Assembly (NCBI RefSeq): GCF_965363235.1
Contig: NC_134843.1
Span: forward strand, 93,653,795 to 93,717,794
Direction: 5' to 3'
Length of the DNA stretch: 64,000 bases
Source: Mytilus galloprovincialis
Lineage: Eukaryota; Mollusca; Bivalvia; Mytilida; Mytilidae
Shown here piece by piece: positions 9,480 to 21,836 of the stretch. Under the pieces are notes generated by a model, which was not told the DNA's origin, searched no databases, and worked only from the letters and a program-made list of their open reading frames with translations. The stretch's first letter is position 1, and each line of letters starts with the position of its first letter. The translations under genes and the position numbers were made by a program.

Positions 9480-12230
9480 TATCTTCTTGTCTTTAAAAGC
9501 TTATAACATAGACCCAATATGAAATGCACATCTGATCTTGGCTAGGCCGATAAGTATTTATGTCAGAGTAGTACATGCAAACTTAAACACTATAAGCACA
9601 AACAAAAGACTGCATGCAGCTATAGCAAAGGTAATGCATAAGCAAAAGAAATAAATGGCTAAATAAAAAATAAAAATAACTGCAAAAAGATAAAACATAA
9701 AAAAAACCAGCAGGCTTCGAGATTAAGTTATGAGGCAGCAAGTAAGTACATTATTTACAAGAACTGCATGTACATTTTTCTGAAAAACACCAGGTGGAGA
9801 TAACATTTTTGAACCGGCCAAAAGTTGATAACCTCCTTACCTCATTTGGCAAGGAGTTCCGGCAGAGTTTTGCTGCCTCATAACTTAAGCTTTTCTTACC
9901 ATACCTTGATGTTTTTGGCCGTGGTATATCTGCTATGCCTTTGTACCTGAAGTTATATAAATTTTCTTTAATATTTATTAAATTATGTAGGAATTCTGGA
10001 TTTGATTTATTAATTATTTTATATGTCTCTAATGCCATGGTTCTCAATCTTCTGATTTTTAGTGCTGGTAGCTAAGACTGTTCAAGAAGTGTATTGTAAG
10101 AATTTGTGTAGTCGTCATAGATAAATCTGAGTGCTCTTTCTTGTATTTTTTCTATTTTCTTTGTGTTTTGTTCACTGCAGAAGTGCCATGTAAGAGGACA
10201 GTAGCTGAGGTTTGACATGATAAATGAGTGGTATATTGTGAGTTTGGAAAGTCTGGTGAGATGAGTGCCAATTCTTTTTGGAACGTTTAGTTGTCGTGCT
10301 GCTTTTTTGCAAATATTTGAGATGTGAGTGTTGAAATCCAGTTTAAAGTCTATTGTTAAACCGAGAAGTTTCATTTCGTCGTCACATTTTATGTTGAATC
10401 CATTTAGATTGAAAATAATATTTTGAGTGTGTGTTTTTTTACCTATGGAAATTGCCTGGAATTTTTCAGGGTTTGCCTGCATTTTGTTGAAAGAGAACTA
10501 TGAGATTAGGGAATTACTATCTTCCTCTAAGGGTTTAATTACTGATTCCAAAGTAGTACCTGCTTTTTAGAGGGTGTTATCATCAGCATAGTTGTATAAA
10601 TCACAGTGTTTGACAAAAAGAAAAATATCATTTATGAAAACATTAAATAATACAGGGCCTAGTATAGATCCCTGAGGAACACCTTTATATATATCTTGCA
10701 TTTGACTGATACTCTGGCCTATTTTAACACACTGTTTTCTTGCAGTCAGATAGCTTTTGAGTAATTCCAGAGCAGATGGACTAAGGCCATATTTTTCCAA
10801 TTTCAAAAGAAGCAAATCATGTGGGAGACAGTCACAGGCTTTACTTAGGTCCATTAATATAGCCGCTAAATATTTATTGTTATCCAGTGCCTTTTTCCAA
10901 TCTTCCAAAATTTTGAGTTATGTTGACTGGCAGCCATAACCAGCTCGAAAAGCCGCAAGAAAATGGTCGAAAATATCATCAAAGTATTTAGTAAGTTGAT
11001 TTTCTATGGCTGTTTCAAAAATTATAGATATAGCAGGTAAAACACTAACTGGTCTATAATTACCCTTTTCAAAAACACTGGTTTTTTTTGTGAACAGGTG
11101 CCACTTGGGCAATTTTTAATGAGTCTGGAAAAATGGAAGTGGATAATAATAAATTTACAAGCTGTGTGATAGGTTTAATCACTACAGGTTTAGCAGCGTG
11201 TAAAATTTTTGGTGATATACCATCTATACCAGTAGCCTTTTTAACATTTATTTTACCAATTCTTTTAGAAACAAATTCCTCATTTATAGGCTGAAAAATA
11301 AGTTTATTTGATGTTGACCTGTTTGAGTATTTATTACTTATAGCTTCTATACTTGGGTGTTTGTTATTCACCTGTATGTTGTTGTCACCAATGTTTTTTG
11401 CAACATTAACAAAAAAGTCATTAAAAATTTCAGATATTTCTTGTTGGTTCGTGATGATTTTATTGTTTTCCTGCAGTATGGTTTCTTTTTGGCTGGTGCA
11501 TCCTTTGTTTGTAAGGAATGGCTTTACTGTTGGCCAGAAATCTTTCGACTTAGGACCACCCGTGCAGCGTTCTATGAAGTATCTATTTATGGATTGTTTT
11601 TTTAAGTTTATTGACAAAATTTCTTTGTGTTTTGTATGTATCCCATGTCTTGCTGTTATTCATTTTTTGAAATTTGTTGTACAGCATTTTCTTTTTATAA
11701 ATTGCAGATTTTAACTGTTCATGTATGGTATCTGTTTAGATAGTATTTTGCTTTCTTTAAAGGGTGCATGTTTATTAGCTGTTTCAATAAACTTCTTATT
11801 GAAGTTTTCATACTCAGTATTTATGTTACTATGTGGGTCAACATCCCAATTCAACTCATTCAAATCAGATAAAAAATCATTTACATCAAAAATTTTAAAA
11901 CTTCTACATTTTCTGTATTTTGGTTTAATATTAGGTCGTTCACATTTTATTTGAACCCCAATCAGGTTGTGAACATCACTTAAGCCACATCCAAAATTAC
12001 ATCTTTTACCACATTTACTTTCTTGATTAGTTAAAATTACATCAAGAAGAGTTGGTTTCGAATTTCTATTATAACATGTTGCTTTATTGATAATGTTCTT
12101 CATACAGAAAATATCACAAGAATCATTTAAAGTTGAGCTTTTATTGTCATCAAGCATATTGAAGTTTAAATCACCCGTTATCAAAACATTATCATACTTT
12201 TTAATGAACATGGAATGTATGCAAATCATT
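9480..12230 (-). mobile_element. Broken, 5'-truncated non-LTR retrotransposon (CR1/L2/Jockey-like LINE)
   Basis: Consecutive minus-strand frames encode the second half of an apurinic-type endonuclease (GDLNFNML at ~12170; SDVHNL at the SDH position), then reverse transcriptase. The latter includes VAPVHKK (11080), NYRPVSVLPAISIIFE, LMDLSKACDCLPHDLLL (10850), KGVPQGSILGPVLFN (10680) and the catalytic YADDNTL at 10570-10590. A C-terminal thumb-like part follows with AISIGKK and LSNLSYCPLTWHFCSEQN (10200-10460). The start of the endonuclease and all of ORF1 are absent. The reading frame is interrupted several times (frame changes near 11700, 11090, 10910 and 10490), so this is a dead copy. The clade is uncertain; CR1/L2/Jockey supergroup is the safe statement. 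Confidence 0.9.
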
Positions 12231-12302
12231 CAGTCAATGTACCTTAACTACAAGTTATCGGCTTTACTGCCAAAACTCGTGCTCTGCCTGCGTGTTATGG
12301 TT

Positions 12303-12833
12303 CTAAGCATTGTGTAGGAGTTTCATAAACTTGAATTTAGGAGAGACAAAGTGGTTCATAGCATTGTGTATGAGTTTCATGAACTTGAATTTAGGAGAGA
12401 CAAAGTGGTTCATAGCATTGTGTATGAGTTTCATAAACTTGAATTTAGGAGAGACAAAGTGGTTCATAGCACTGTGTATGAGTTTCATGAACTTGAATTT
12501 AGGAGAGACAAAGTGGTTCTTAGCATTGTGTAGGAGTTTCATGAACTTGAATTTAGGAGAGACAAAGTGGTTCATAGCATTGTGTAGGAGTTTCATAAAC
12601 TTGAATTTAGGAGAGACAAAGTGGTTCATAGCATTGTGTATGAGTTTCATGAACTTGAATTAAGGAGAGACAAAGTGGTTCATAGCATTGTGTAGGAGTT
12701 TCATAAAGAGACAAAGTGGTTCATAGCATTGTGTATGAGTTTCATGAACTTGAATTTAGGAGAGACAAAGTGGTTCACAGCATTGTGTTTGAGTTTCATA
12801 AACTTGAATTTAGAAGAGACAGACTTAAATTAG
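12303..12833. repeat. 54-bp minisatellite, about 9-10 copies
   Basis: The unit AGCATTGTGTAGGAGTTTCA continues with ACTTGAATTTAGGAGAGACA and AAGTGGTTCAT. The spacing is exactly 54 bp for the first seven copies; one copy near 12700 is shortened. Because 54 is a multiple of 3, long false frames appear on both strands. A diverged extra unit lies at 12955-12980. It abuts the 5' truncation point of the LINE. Confidence 0.95.
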
Positions 12834-14139
12834 AGTGTGGAAAATGAAAAAAATATGGCAGTTTTTCAATTTAAAAAGAAGCATTACTCTAGAAGGGTAA
12901 ATGTGATATATTGCATTTGTTAAAATGAATTCCTTTTCTGTGTGTTGTAGTTCTTGGCATTGTGTATGAGTTTCGTTACATTTCAATTAGAAAAACTTAA
13001 GTAAGAGTGCGGAAACAAAAACTGGACGGATGGACAGATGGACGACTAAGCATAACCCATAGCAGACATAGCAGACGACATAAAACAACAAGTGAGGTGA
13101 ATAGTCAAAAAAACAATGGTTCTATTAATTGTTTTTGCTTAACGTCCACTGGCAAATATTTTCATGAATATTTGGCCATCGCATACATTGCCAGTAGCAC
13201 CTTGTCTAGCACGATCGAGCATTGAAATAAAGAAAATGATACTTACCCCTACGAAAGATTGTTCGTTCTACTTCATTACTTTTAAAGTTGTGGGGTCGTG
13301 TCGAATGGTAACGTCTATGACGTTAACTTGTATAATATCCAGCCACGAACAAGAAAGGGTTCAGGAGCAGTCCTATGAACATGCAAGCCGTCGGAGTTTT
13401 TTTTTTTTTCTAGAGGGTGCAAAATTTCATATTTGTTTATAATGTACTTATCTTATACAATTTTAATCTGATGTATAATGCGTATGTACAATAGTTTTGA
13501 ATTTAGACGCAAAAAAAAAACCAAAAAAAAAAAAAAAAAAAAACCGAAAGAATAGGACTTGTTCATTTGACAGAGATTGACAATATGTGCACGGGTTGCT
13601 CCAGATCAACCTTTACACATTTGATGATGCTGGATTGGTGTGAAACGTACAGTGGCAAATATAACATGTACATCATGACGAGAATGTGTTAATGTGTCTT
13701 ACTTAAACAGGGAATAACAATGACAGACATACTTGATCTTTTTTGCGTTTAAGTGAACTAGTAAGTGACGAACTGACGAGAAACGGAAGTATTTGGACAA
13801 ATGGGGGATCAGCGCCGGGATGCATAAATGGTCGGTATTGGAAGTTCAAAATTTGGCAATCTTTGGGGAAAAGGCATGTAGGAAGATCAAGGAAATATTG
13901 TAGGGAGGCGTGTTTTCTGAATGTGTTTAACATCTCACAGTGGTATGCTACTGTTACCTTTATTCATTCAGCTTTATTTTAATGATTTTCATTTAAATTG
14001 TGTCAAAAATCAATTGTATCAGTGAATATACACTTGTGCAGAGACATATAATGTCTCTGACTTGTGTAATTAAGCTATTTTAATTGATATTTTATAGTGT
14101 GTCTTTCTATATTGTGATTTAACACTATTGTTTCAAATA
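12834..14139. other. No gene; low-complexity and repeat fragments
   Basis: Contains a GGACGGATGGACAGATGGAC stretch (13022-13045), an AGTGGCAAATAT-type fragment also seen at 19270, and a poly(A)-like run at 13508-13545. Short ORFs are not convincing. Confidence 0.5.
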
Positions 14140-14470
14140 AGGGTGAAGGTTGGTATCTATTAAAACGTTTAAACCCGTTGCATTTATTTGCACCTGTCCT
14201 ATGTCAGGAATCTGATGTTCAGTAGTTATCATTTGTTGATGTGGTTCATAAACGTTTCTCGTTTTTTTATATAGATTATACCTTGGTTTTCCCCGTTTGA
14301 ATGGTTTGACACTAGTCTTTTTTGGGGCCCTCTATAGCTTGCTGATTGGTTTGAGCCATGACTCCGTGGTGAAGACCGTACTTTCACCTATAATGGTTGA
14401 CTTTTACAAATTGTGACTTAGATGGAGAGTTGTCTCATTGGCTCTCACAACACATCTTATATCTATTGAG
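14140..14470 (+). repeat. SINE-like dispersed bivalve repeat, longest copy
   Basis: The longest copy of the family in the window: AACCCGTTGCATTTATTTGC, TGTCCTATGTCAGGAATCTG, TTGGGGCCCTCTATAGCTTG, GTGAAGACCGTACTTTCACC, then ATTGTGACTTAGATGGAGAG and TTGTCTCATTGGCTCTCA. Fragments of its 3' part are at 3925-4020 and 36840-36970. It may be the 3' tail of a longer retroelement rather than an independent SINE. Confidence 0.65.
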
Positions 14471-16036
14471 CTTTTTCAGGCCCAATCTACTACTAATTCA
14501 CTTAAAATGAGTGTAATAGTTCAAGACCCGGAACGTGGATTTTGTTATTGAAAAAATACCAACCTATAACACCCTTCCAGCAGTAAAACCGACTTGGTAA
14601 ATCGGGCGCCTGTATGCTTGGATGAACCACAGCTACGTTCTGTTGGTATAGGGAGTTTAAAATTTAGTAAACTCTTAGGGGAGAAGCGATGTCAAAAATC
14701 CCGACTGCCTATAATCGAATGTCAAACTTTTGCGACCTTCATCTCTGTTGACCTACTATGTAGAACCGGTGTGATATTAATCATTATTTCGTTCTCGTCC
14801 TCAACCAGGCATGACATATTTGCCATTGAATATTGAGCAAGTAACTGAATAAAAGTAAGGACATTTTATAGTTTAACACATGAAGACTATGTTGCCCCTA
14901 GATGTTTTACTAATTGTTGTTATGTATAACCCGCATCTCCTTGTCGTTTATCAACACATGGCTAGCACTGTACACATCTTTAGCTCTTTGGATATTTCAA
15001 CACAACATCCCTGCTTTTATATTTAAAAATGCTCCTATTAAATCTAAAAATAAATAAATGGAGAATGCCCAATGGACAAAGATAATGACCCTGCTTGCAT
15101 ACAACATTATGGAGAGACACACACAACTCAAGAACAATAAAAGTGACGCTACCCAAATTTGTACTTGATCTTGGGTTTTGTGGTAGTATTGTTTATATAG
15201 GTTTCATAATGTTTAGTTAGGCCAAGCAAAGAACAGAAACTAATCACCTTTACTTTGTTTTACTTGTATCACACATCTTTGAGGCAAGTCACACTGGCAT
15301 CATACAACCATCAGAGCCATAAATGTCCAAACCTCCATTACCTCAGGTCTAATACTATAGTATTTCTGTTTCCCAGTTTAGAGTTTAAACATAATGTTCA
15401 GTTAGCAACACAGAGACAGCTAGAAACTTTTTTATTTTGACAGTTTTGAACATTCTAATTGTCAAGTCTCAATAGATGCCCAGAAACATTAAGATTTACC
15501 TCCAAGCCCAACACTTATAAAATCCATGTATATCCCCTTACTTAGAGACAGATTGAAGTCTTAAATCTGATAGCATAGCATCACATGACTTTTCATCATA
15601 CATTTGTTATTACATCCCATGACTTTTTGTCCAAATATAAGAAATCTCTGACCCAGTTGGTATCACACAAACCTTGCAATGTCTACATTTATAGACCCTC
15701 TACTTTGCTTTATGATGTATTCTTTGGTCTTCAAGTGAGCCAGGAAATGTCACCTGCAGTGGCCTAAGAATAGACTTTTCATTACAAAAAATGGGGGGAG
15801 GGAGATACCTCCAGAGACTTGATGACAAAAATCAGCATACCCATGTATGGTTATTATATTATGACATTAATTTATTTATGGCAAATGCTGGATTCAACAT
15901 GCCATGCTCTGTGCATGTAAGACCTCTTGCAACAACATACCCTCTATTCCAGTGCCAGATGTGTAATTTACTTGTCCAGTTTAACCCATTTTGCTTATTG
16001 GATTAACTCTTTATTTGTTATTGTCCTTAATATGTA
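14471..16036. other. No recognised gene or repeat
   Basis: A 1.5-kb AT-rich stretch with only short unconvincing ORFs and no tandem or inverted repeats that I could see. It lies downstream of the POMGNT2 gene. Confidence 0.45.
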
Positions 16037-16468
16037 CACAGCTACTTTTTCATAGGTACTATTTCTGTACTAAAAATATGTTGTACTGGAAATTTACTTT
16101 TAATATTTAGTACTATTTCTTTACTTTAAAATTATTGTAATATTTAGGTACTTGTATTTTACAGTACATGATTTGTACTAAATATTTTGGTACAGAAATA
16201 ATACCAACTATGATAGCAATATTCCATGAAAATCATAACTTTTAAGAGATTTGAAATAGAAAAACTTATTCAAAATGCTGAAAATGTAACAGTAGTAACT
16301 AAAAATCTGTAGTGCCTAAATTTCAAGTACAAATAAAGTACTGTAAAATACAGGTACCTAAATATTACAATAATTTTAAAGTAACAAAATAGTACTGAAT
16401 ATTAAAAGTAGATTTCCAGTACTACAGATTTTTAGTACAGAAATAGTACCTATGCAAAAGTAGCTGTG
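16037..16468. mobile_element. Hairpin MITE with TA target duplication (Tc1/mariner-like)
   Basis: The left end CACAGCTACTTTTTCATAGG and the inverse of the right end, CACAGCTACTTTTGCATAGG, begin an inverted repeat of about 135 bp per arm (GTACTATTTCTGTACTAAAA, ACTTTTAATATT, AATTATTGTAATATTTAGGT). TA is present on both sides (16035-16036, 16469-16470). The 432-bp element has no ORF; its ~160-bp loop is unrelated between arms. CACAG termini with TA duplication suggest mobilisation by a Tc1/mariner transposase (inference). Confidence 0.88.
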
Positions 16469-17283
16469 TATGAAATATTCACCAATAGAGTTTATCCTAA
16501 CAAAATGCAATCAATCAAATAAATCAGAATTATTGCATCTTGAACTAATTGTCTGGATTAACAATAAAAACACCTATTTTTTTGAATTTTTAGAACCTTT
16601 GCTAATATCTAGTCAATGAATAACATAAAAACATTAAATACATTTGTGTATAATGTATATAATTTATCGAGGAGACAGATTTATATAATGTATAAGCAAT
16701 TGTTGCTTGTTTCTGAATCCTTATTGTGAATGTGTTTATAATTATACTTGTATTTTTCATAATAAAATATTGTTTACATTAATGAATAACACCAAATTTT
16801 AGCAAAAGCTGCTTCTATTCAATGTATGTATATTATAGAACTAGTTCTCATTACAGTTACAAACATCAGATTTTAATTCTAAAAGGGAGACAATTCATCT
16901 ATTTCAGCTTAATTAATACCCTTGGATTTTGTAAATTCCAAAGTTAAATGTCATTGTATTTTGTTGTTGTTATTGCAATGTTTTTTTTTTAATTATACTT
17001 GAAAACAATTAAATTCAAAGATCCATTCTAATCATTCAATCCAGGTTTTCTCCAACTTGAACCATTTTTTTAGGTAAAGGAAAAAGAAATATTAACATTA
17101 AACAGACACCTTGGATTGGTGCAGGATGAAATATTTAATAAATTATAACAATAACACATTGTAATCTTTTATAACATTATTGTGACAATATTCACAAAAA
17201 GATAAATAAACAAAACGTATAAAACAAGCAATGACAAGACTAGGTAAGAAAATAAAATGTATCCATGGAATTTACATTGCACA
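16469..17283. other. POMGNT2 3' flank / probable 3' UTR
   Basis: AT-rich, no ORF. Sequence immediately below 17284 should be the 3' UTR of the minus-strand POMGNT2 gene. A clear canonical poly(A) signal was not picked out with confidence. Confidence 0.45.
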
Positions 17284-19050
17284 TTACATATGACAATCTT
17301 TACTTGTATATTTGTCATGTGACATACCATCTACTACAGCTTTTCCCCAAACAATGTAATCCTTTTCACAGTCTATTCTGTCATGTATATCTAATTTTAA
17401 TTTGTCTGTTACATATTTAACAGAAGCTTCTGCAGCACTCTCCTCAAGAATTATTTCATAGTTGAGTTTCTCAAAAGTTAAGAAATGAATGTTCCATGGT
17501 ATTTCCCATGATATGTTAAGTGAACAAGTTTTCTCCTTTATAACTTGACAGTTGACATTTTTAATTTCAGATGGTGTTTCAAGATTTTCAGAATGTCTAA
17601 TATTTTTATTCTTTCCATTATTCATGGCTGGTTTGATTAAATTCAAAATTGCACTGATATCTACAAAAGTGTCCTGATAAATATGATAAAGCCAAGAAGG
17701 ATCATCACAACATAAATGTTTGGGTACTTTCTTCTGGTTAATAATTTCCTTCTGAACTTCTGACTGTAAATGCATCAGACCCCCATGCTCTGGTGGATAA
17801 TCAACATGACCAACTGTAGATTTCTGATTTGTATTTTCCCAAGAAACATAATTTATATCCATACCTTTGATGTTGGCTAATGTCTTGTATGGTGTATATT
17901 GATCAGGTGACACAGCATAGGGAAATAGTTCTATTAAGAAAGACCCTGGTTTTAAAAACATTGCCAGAATTAACAATGACCCATGCATTCCTATAACACC
18001 TTTAGCATCAGAAACAAGGGATATCATATCTGTTAATGAATGTGTTTCACTACTTATTGTAACAACTTTCATTGAAAATTTTTGTAAAATTGTTTGGACT
18101 AGATCATTTTCATTCATAATTCTACGATTTTCTTTCCTGGATATTAAAACTATAAAATCTGTTAAATGTTGAGCCTTTGAATCCAGATGATGTAAAATAA
18201 AGTGACTAGTAGATTTAATTTGATGAGCATTAACTGTGGAGTCTAATATAGGGCCTTGTGGCTCAACGAACCCGTAATTATACCATAAAGTATCTGTTAA
18301 AAGACCGACTATTGCACTTGAGAAACATACAAGTTCTCTCCCATCTTCTACTTCTTGACCATCCTGTTGTTCAATTTCTTGTAGATCTATTTTATACTGA
18401 GGTTGAGAACCTGTAAAAAGTTCATACAATGCTCTGTAATCTCCCGGAGGCCAGACATCCATGAATACAATCTGTGCATCAAATTTATCCAACGCAGCCG
18501 TCTTTGATTTCAAATTTTCAAAATGTTTCATTGTGAAATGTAAAGGCAGTAAGTCATCATGAATAACATGCATGAGATTGTCGGACTTAAAACGATTGAA
18601 AATGTAACTAGTTTTATTTATCCATCTGACACTAAATTGTGATGAAAAGTTTTCACTAAGAAATGTAAGTGGTAGTTCGTGACCTGTGAAGTCTGCTGGA
18701 GTTGAAAGTGATGGAATGTTATTTCTGTTCAAAGAACTATATTTCATTTCATCCTCGTTATAGAAAAAAACAAACAAATTTTCTTTTGGCTGATAACATA
18801 GATTTTTAAAATGGCAAACATGAGTTTTAAAATTTGATTGACAAGTTTCAAAAGAATGGAATTTCATGTTGCTTTGAGATTCATCTTGAGTATTGTGTGT
18901 ATTTAAATCTGCTTTGTTTGAATGCTCCCATTCTGCATACAGACATCTATCCTGTAAATCATCCAGCTGATAAAGAATTTGGAAGTATTTCTTTACTAAT
19001 GTTGCAATGACAGCAAACATAACAGCATGTGTTATCATATGTAGACTCAT
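17284..19050 (-). CDS. POMGNT2: POMGNT2: protein O-linked-mannose beta-1,4-N-acetylglucosaminyltransferase 2
   Basis: In vertebrates this ER type II membrane enzyme adds beta-1,4-GlcNAc to O-mannose, starting the core M3 glycan of alpha-dystroglycan. The protein is 588 residues (human 580). A signal-anchor (MITHAVMFAVIATLV) is near residues 5-20; a GT61-type catalytic region includes WYNYGFVEPQGP (~262), ISRKENRR (~300), GVIGMHGSLLILAMFL (~352) and ELFPYAVSPDQYTPYKTLAN (~373); HLCCDDPSWLYHIYQDT follows at ~445; a C-terminal fibronectin type III domain (~497-588) contains SWEIPW and YIVWGKAVVDG. The frame is open to 19083, but a splice acceptor (TTTGCAG, exon start 19060) lies between that ATG and the one at 19050, so the latter is the start and the 5' UTR is spliced. 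The coding part in one exon agrees with vertebrate POMGNT2. No damage seen; it looks functional. Confidence 0.95.
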   Translation of the reverse strand: MSLHMITHAVMFAVIATLVKKYFQILYQLDDLQDRCLYAEWEHSNKADLNTHNTQDESQSNMKFHSFETCQSNFKTHVCHFKNLCYQPKENLFVFFYNEDEMKYSSLNRNNIPSLSTPADFTGHELPLTFLSENFSSQFSVRWINKTSYIFNRFKSDNLMHVIHDDLLPLHFTMKHFENLKSKTAALDKFDAQIVFMDVWPPGDYRALYELFTGSQPQYKIDLQEIEQQDGQEVEDGRELVCFSSAIVGLLTDTLWYNYGFVEPQGPILDSTVNAHQIKSTSHFILHHLDSKAQHLTDFIVLISRKENRRIMNENDLVQTILQKFSMKVVTISSETHSLTDMISLVSDAKGVIGMHGSLLILAMFLKPGSFLIELFPYAVSPDQYTPYKTLANIKGMDINYVSWENTNQKSTVGHVDYPPEHGGLMHLQSEVQKEIINQKKVPKHLCCDDPSWLYHIYQDTFVDISAILNLIKPAMNNGKNKNIRHSENLETPSEIKNVNCQVIKEKTCSLNISWEIPWNIHFLTFEKLNYEIILEESAAEASVKYVTDKLKLDIHDRIDCEKDYIVWGKAVVDGMSHDKYTSKDCHM

Positions 19051-19060
19051 TGTGTAGATC
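19051..19060 (-). other. POMGNT2: 5' UTR remnant and splice acceptor ahead of POMGNT2 start
   Basis: On the minus strand TTTCTGTTTGCAG precedes GATCTACACA and then ATG. This acceptor removes the upstream in-frame ATG at 19083 from the mature message. The first non-coding exon was not located. Confidence 0.7.
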
Positions 19061-19083
19061 CTGCAAACAGAAATATCAAGCAA

Positions 19084-19603
19084 TTAAACATAGTGAGGAT
19101 TAACATGCGTGACAACAATCTTCATAGTCGAACAATGCAATATTTGAAAAGATAGTTTTGCAGATAATTTTTCTTTGTGTTAAGCCCTTTCTAGTCAACT
19201 ATGTAACAATGTATTTGTTTATGCTTTCATATGTATATGAGATTGATTGATTGTTGGCTGCTTTACATCCAGTGGCAAATATTTCATGCATGTTCAGTAC
19301 CACCATATAAAAGAAAATCACAGTTTGAAAATTTGCAATAATATAATTCGCATTAGTTTTCTTCTCACATTTATATATAATTCATGAAAATAAATCACTT
19401 GCAAAAAAAAGTGTTTTTTTTGTAATTTGTTTATTTTTGACATAAAGACAGAAAACAATCAAACAGGATTACACACATGTACAGTTTCAAGTATGGTCTT
19501 AAAGATATTTTCATTATATGACAACTCTAAATAGCAAGACATACAACAAAATAGTTGGTTTACTGTACTTCTGAATTGATTGAAATGTGTGTACAGACTT
19601 TTA
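19084..19603. other. Probable POMGNT2 5' intron; no clear feature
   Basis: AT-rich, with a fragment of the AGTGGCAAATATTTCATG type at 19265-19300. No upstream exon recognised. Confidence 0.4.
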
Positions 19604-21399
19604 TTATAGCATCTGTGTCGCTCACCTTGGTCTATGTGAATATTAAACAAAGGACACAGATGGATTCATGACAAAATTGTGTTTTGGTGATGGTGATGTG
19701 TTTGTAAATCTTACTTTACTGAACATTCTTGCTGCTTACAATTATCTCTATCTATAATGAACTTGGCCCAGTAGTTTCAGAGGAGAAGATTTTTGTAAAA
19801 GTTAACTAAGATTTACGAAAAATGGTTCAAAATGGACTATAAAGGGCAATAACTCCTAAAGGGGTCAACTGACCATTTCAGTCATGTTGACTTATTTGTA
19901 AATCTTACTTTGCTGAACATTATTGCTGTTTACAGTTTATCTCTATCTATAATAATATTCAAGATAATAACCAAAAACAGCAAAATTTCCTTAAAATTAC
20001 CAATTCAGGGGCAGCAACCCAACAACAGGTCGTCCGATTCATCTGAAAATTTCAGGGCAGATAGATCTTGACCTGACTATCATTTTTACTGATATCAGAT
20101 TTGCTCTAAATGCTTTGGTTTTTGAGTTATAAGCCAAAAACTGAATTTTACCCCTATGTTCTATTTTTAGCCGTGGCGGCCATCTTGGTTGGTTGACAGG
20201 GTCACGCCACACATTTTTTAAACTAGAAACCCCAATGATGATTGTGGCCAAGTTTGGTTTAATTTGGCCCAGTGGTTTCAGAGGAGAAGATTTTTGTAAT
20301 AGATTACTAAGATTTACGAAAAATGGTTAAAAATTGACTATAAAGGGCAATAACTCCTAAAGGGGTCAACTGACCATTTCAGTCATGTTGACTTATTTGT
20401 AAATCTTACTTTGCTGAACATTATTGCTGTTTACAGTTTATCTCTATCTATAATAATATTCAAGATAAATAACCAAAAACAGAAAAATTTCCTTAAAATT
20501 ACCAATTCAGTGGCAGCAACCCGCTAACAGGTTGTCTGATTCATCTGTAAATATCAGGGCAGATAGATCTTGACCTGATAATCAATTTTACTTCATGTCA
20601 GATTTGCTCTAAATGCTTTGGTTTTTGAGTTATAAGCCAAAAACTGAATTTTACCTCTATGTTCTATTTTTAGCTGTGGCGGCCATCTTGGTTGGTTGGC
20701 CGGGTCACGCCACACATTTTTTAAACTAGATACCCAAATTGTGATTGTGGCCAAGTTTGGTTTAATTTGGCCCAGTAGTTTCAGAGAAGAAGATTTTTGT
20801 AAAAGATTACTAAGATTTACGAAAAATGGTTAAAAATTGACTATAAAGGGCAATAACTCCTAAAGGGGTCAACTGACCTTTTCGGTCATGTTGACTTATT
20901 TGTAAATCTTACTTTGCTGAACATTATTGCTGTTTACAGTTAATCTCTATCTATAATAATATTCAAGATAATAACCAAAAACAGAAAAATTTCCTTAAAA
21001 TTACCAATTCAGGGGCAGCAACCCAACAACGGGTTGTCCGATTCATCTGAAAATTACAGGGCAGATAGATCTTGACCTGATAAACAATTTTACCCATGTC
21101 AGATTTGCTCTAAATGTTTAGGTTTTTGAGTTATAAGCCAAAAACTGCATTTTACCCCTATGTTCTATTTTTAGCCATGGCGGCCATCTTGGTTGGTTGG
21201 CCGGGTCACGCCACACATTTTTTGAACTAGATACCCCAATGATGATTGTGGCCAAGTTTGGTTTAATTTGGCCCAGTAGTTTCAGAGGAGAAGATTTTTG
21301 TAAAAGTTAACGACGACGGACGACGACGCCGGACGACGGACGCCGGACGCAAAGTGATGGGAAAAGCTCACTTGGCCCTTCGGGCCAGGTGAGCTAAAA
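19604..21399 (+). mobile_element. Bivalve hairpin-ended element with three ~502-bp tandem modules
   Basis: The left part (TGTGTCGCTCACCTTGGTCT) matches the terminal sequence of the inverted copy ending at 34506. The right end is a near-perfect hairpin, GCTCACTTGGCCC-TTC-GGGCCAGGTGAGC (21366-21394), followed by TAAAAA. GGCCCAGTAGTTTCAGAGGA recurs at 19765, 20266, 20769 and 21270, giving three modules of 501-503 bp. A GACGACGGACGACGACGCCG-type run precedes the hairpin. There is no conserved ORF. Hairpin end plus core tandem modules recalls non-autonomous Helentron/'pearl'-type elements of bivalves, but the class is not proved. Confidence 0.8.
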
Positions 21400-21539
21400 A
21401 GGAGGTATAATACTGTAATATTTCTTAAGTTCTTAACCATTGATTTCTCATACATGTCATATCACATGGAATTATAAATTTATGAAATAACATTTTCTGG
21501 ATAAGTTACATACAAATAAGATTGATATGAGCAAGTATT

Positions 21540-21760
21540 TGTAACTTCTGTGGAAACATTAATTTTCGTGGGGTTAAAATTTCCTGGTTTTGTCTCTACA
21601 TAAGATTTCATTGGGATTTAATTTCGTGGTTTTCAGTAAATAGAAGTGATATAATATAACATGTAGGTTAAGTTTTCGTGGAGGTTTTAATTTCCTGGAT
21701 ATATTCCTTCCACGACATAAACGAAATTAAATCCTCCACGAAAATTTTACAGTATAAAAA
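21540..21760. repeat. Hairpin repeat rich in TTTTCGTGG / CCACGAAAATT
   Basis: TTTTCGTGGAGGTTTTAATT (21673-21692) pairs with the inverse AATTAAATCCTCCACGAAAA (21725-21744). Further TTCGTGG words stand at 21565 and 21624. Probably a small MITE. Confidence 0.6.
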
Positions 21761-21836
21761 TCCTTGATATGATTTAATATTAGTAGAAATATATTTAAGT
21801 TTGTTAAAAAAAAAAATCAAAATTTTTATGACAATA

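Noticed and set aside
12303-12663. ORFs of 115-117 codons on both strands
   Set aside because: Same artefact from the 54-bp minisatellite.
19051-19083. POMGNT2 start at the upstream ATG (19083)
   Set aside because: A good splice acceptor lies between it and the ATG at 19050, and the extra 11 residues do not precede a better signal anchor.
17284-19083. EOGT as the identity of the glycosyltransferase
   Set aside because: The C-terminal fibronectin III domain, the VSPDQYTPYKTLAN block and HLCCDDPSWLYHIYQDT are those of POMGNT2, not EOGT.
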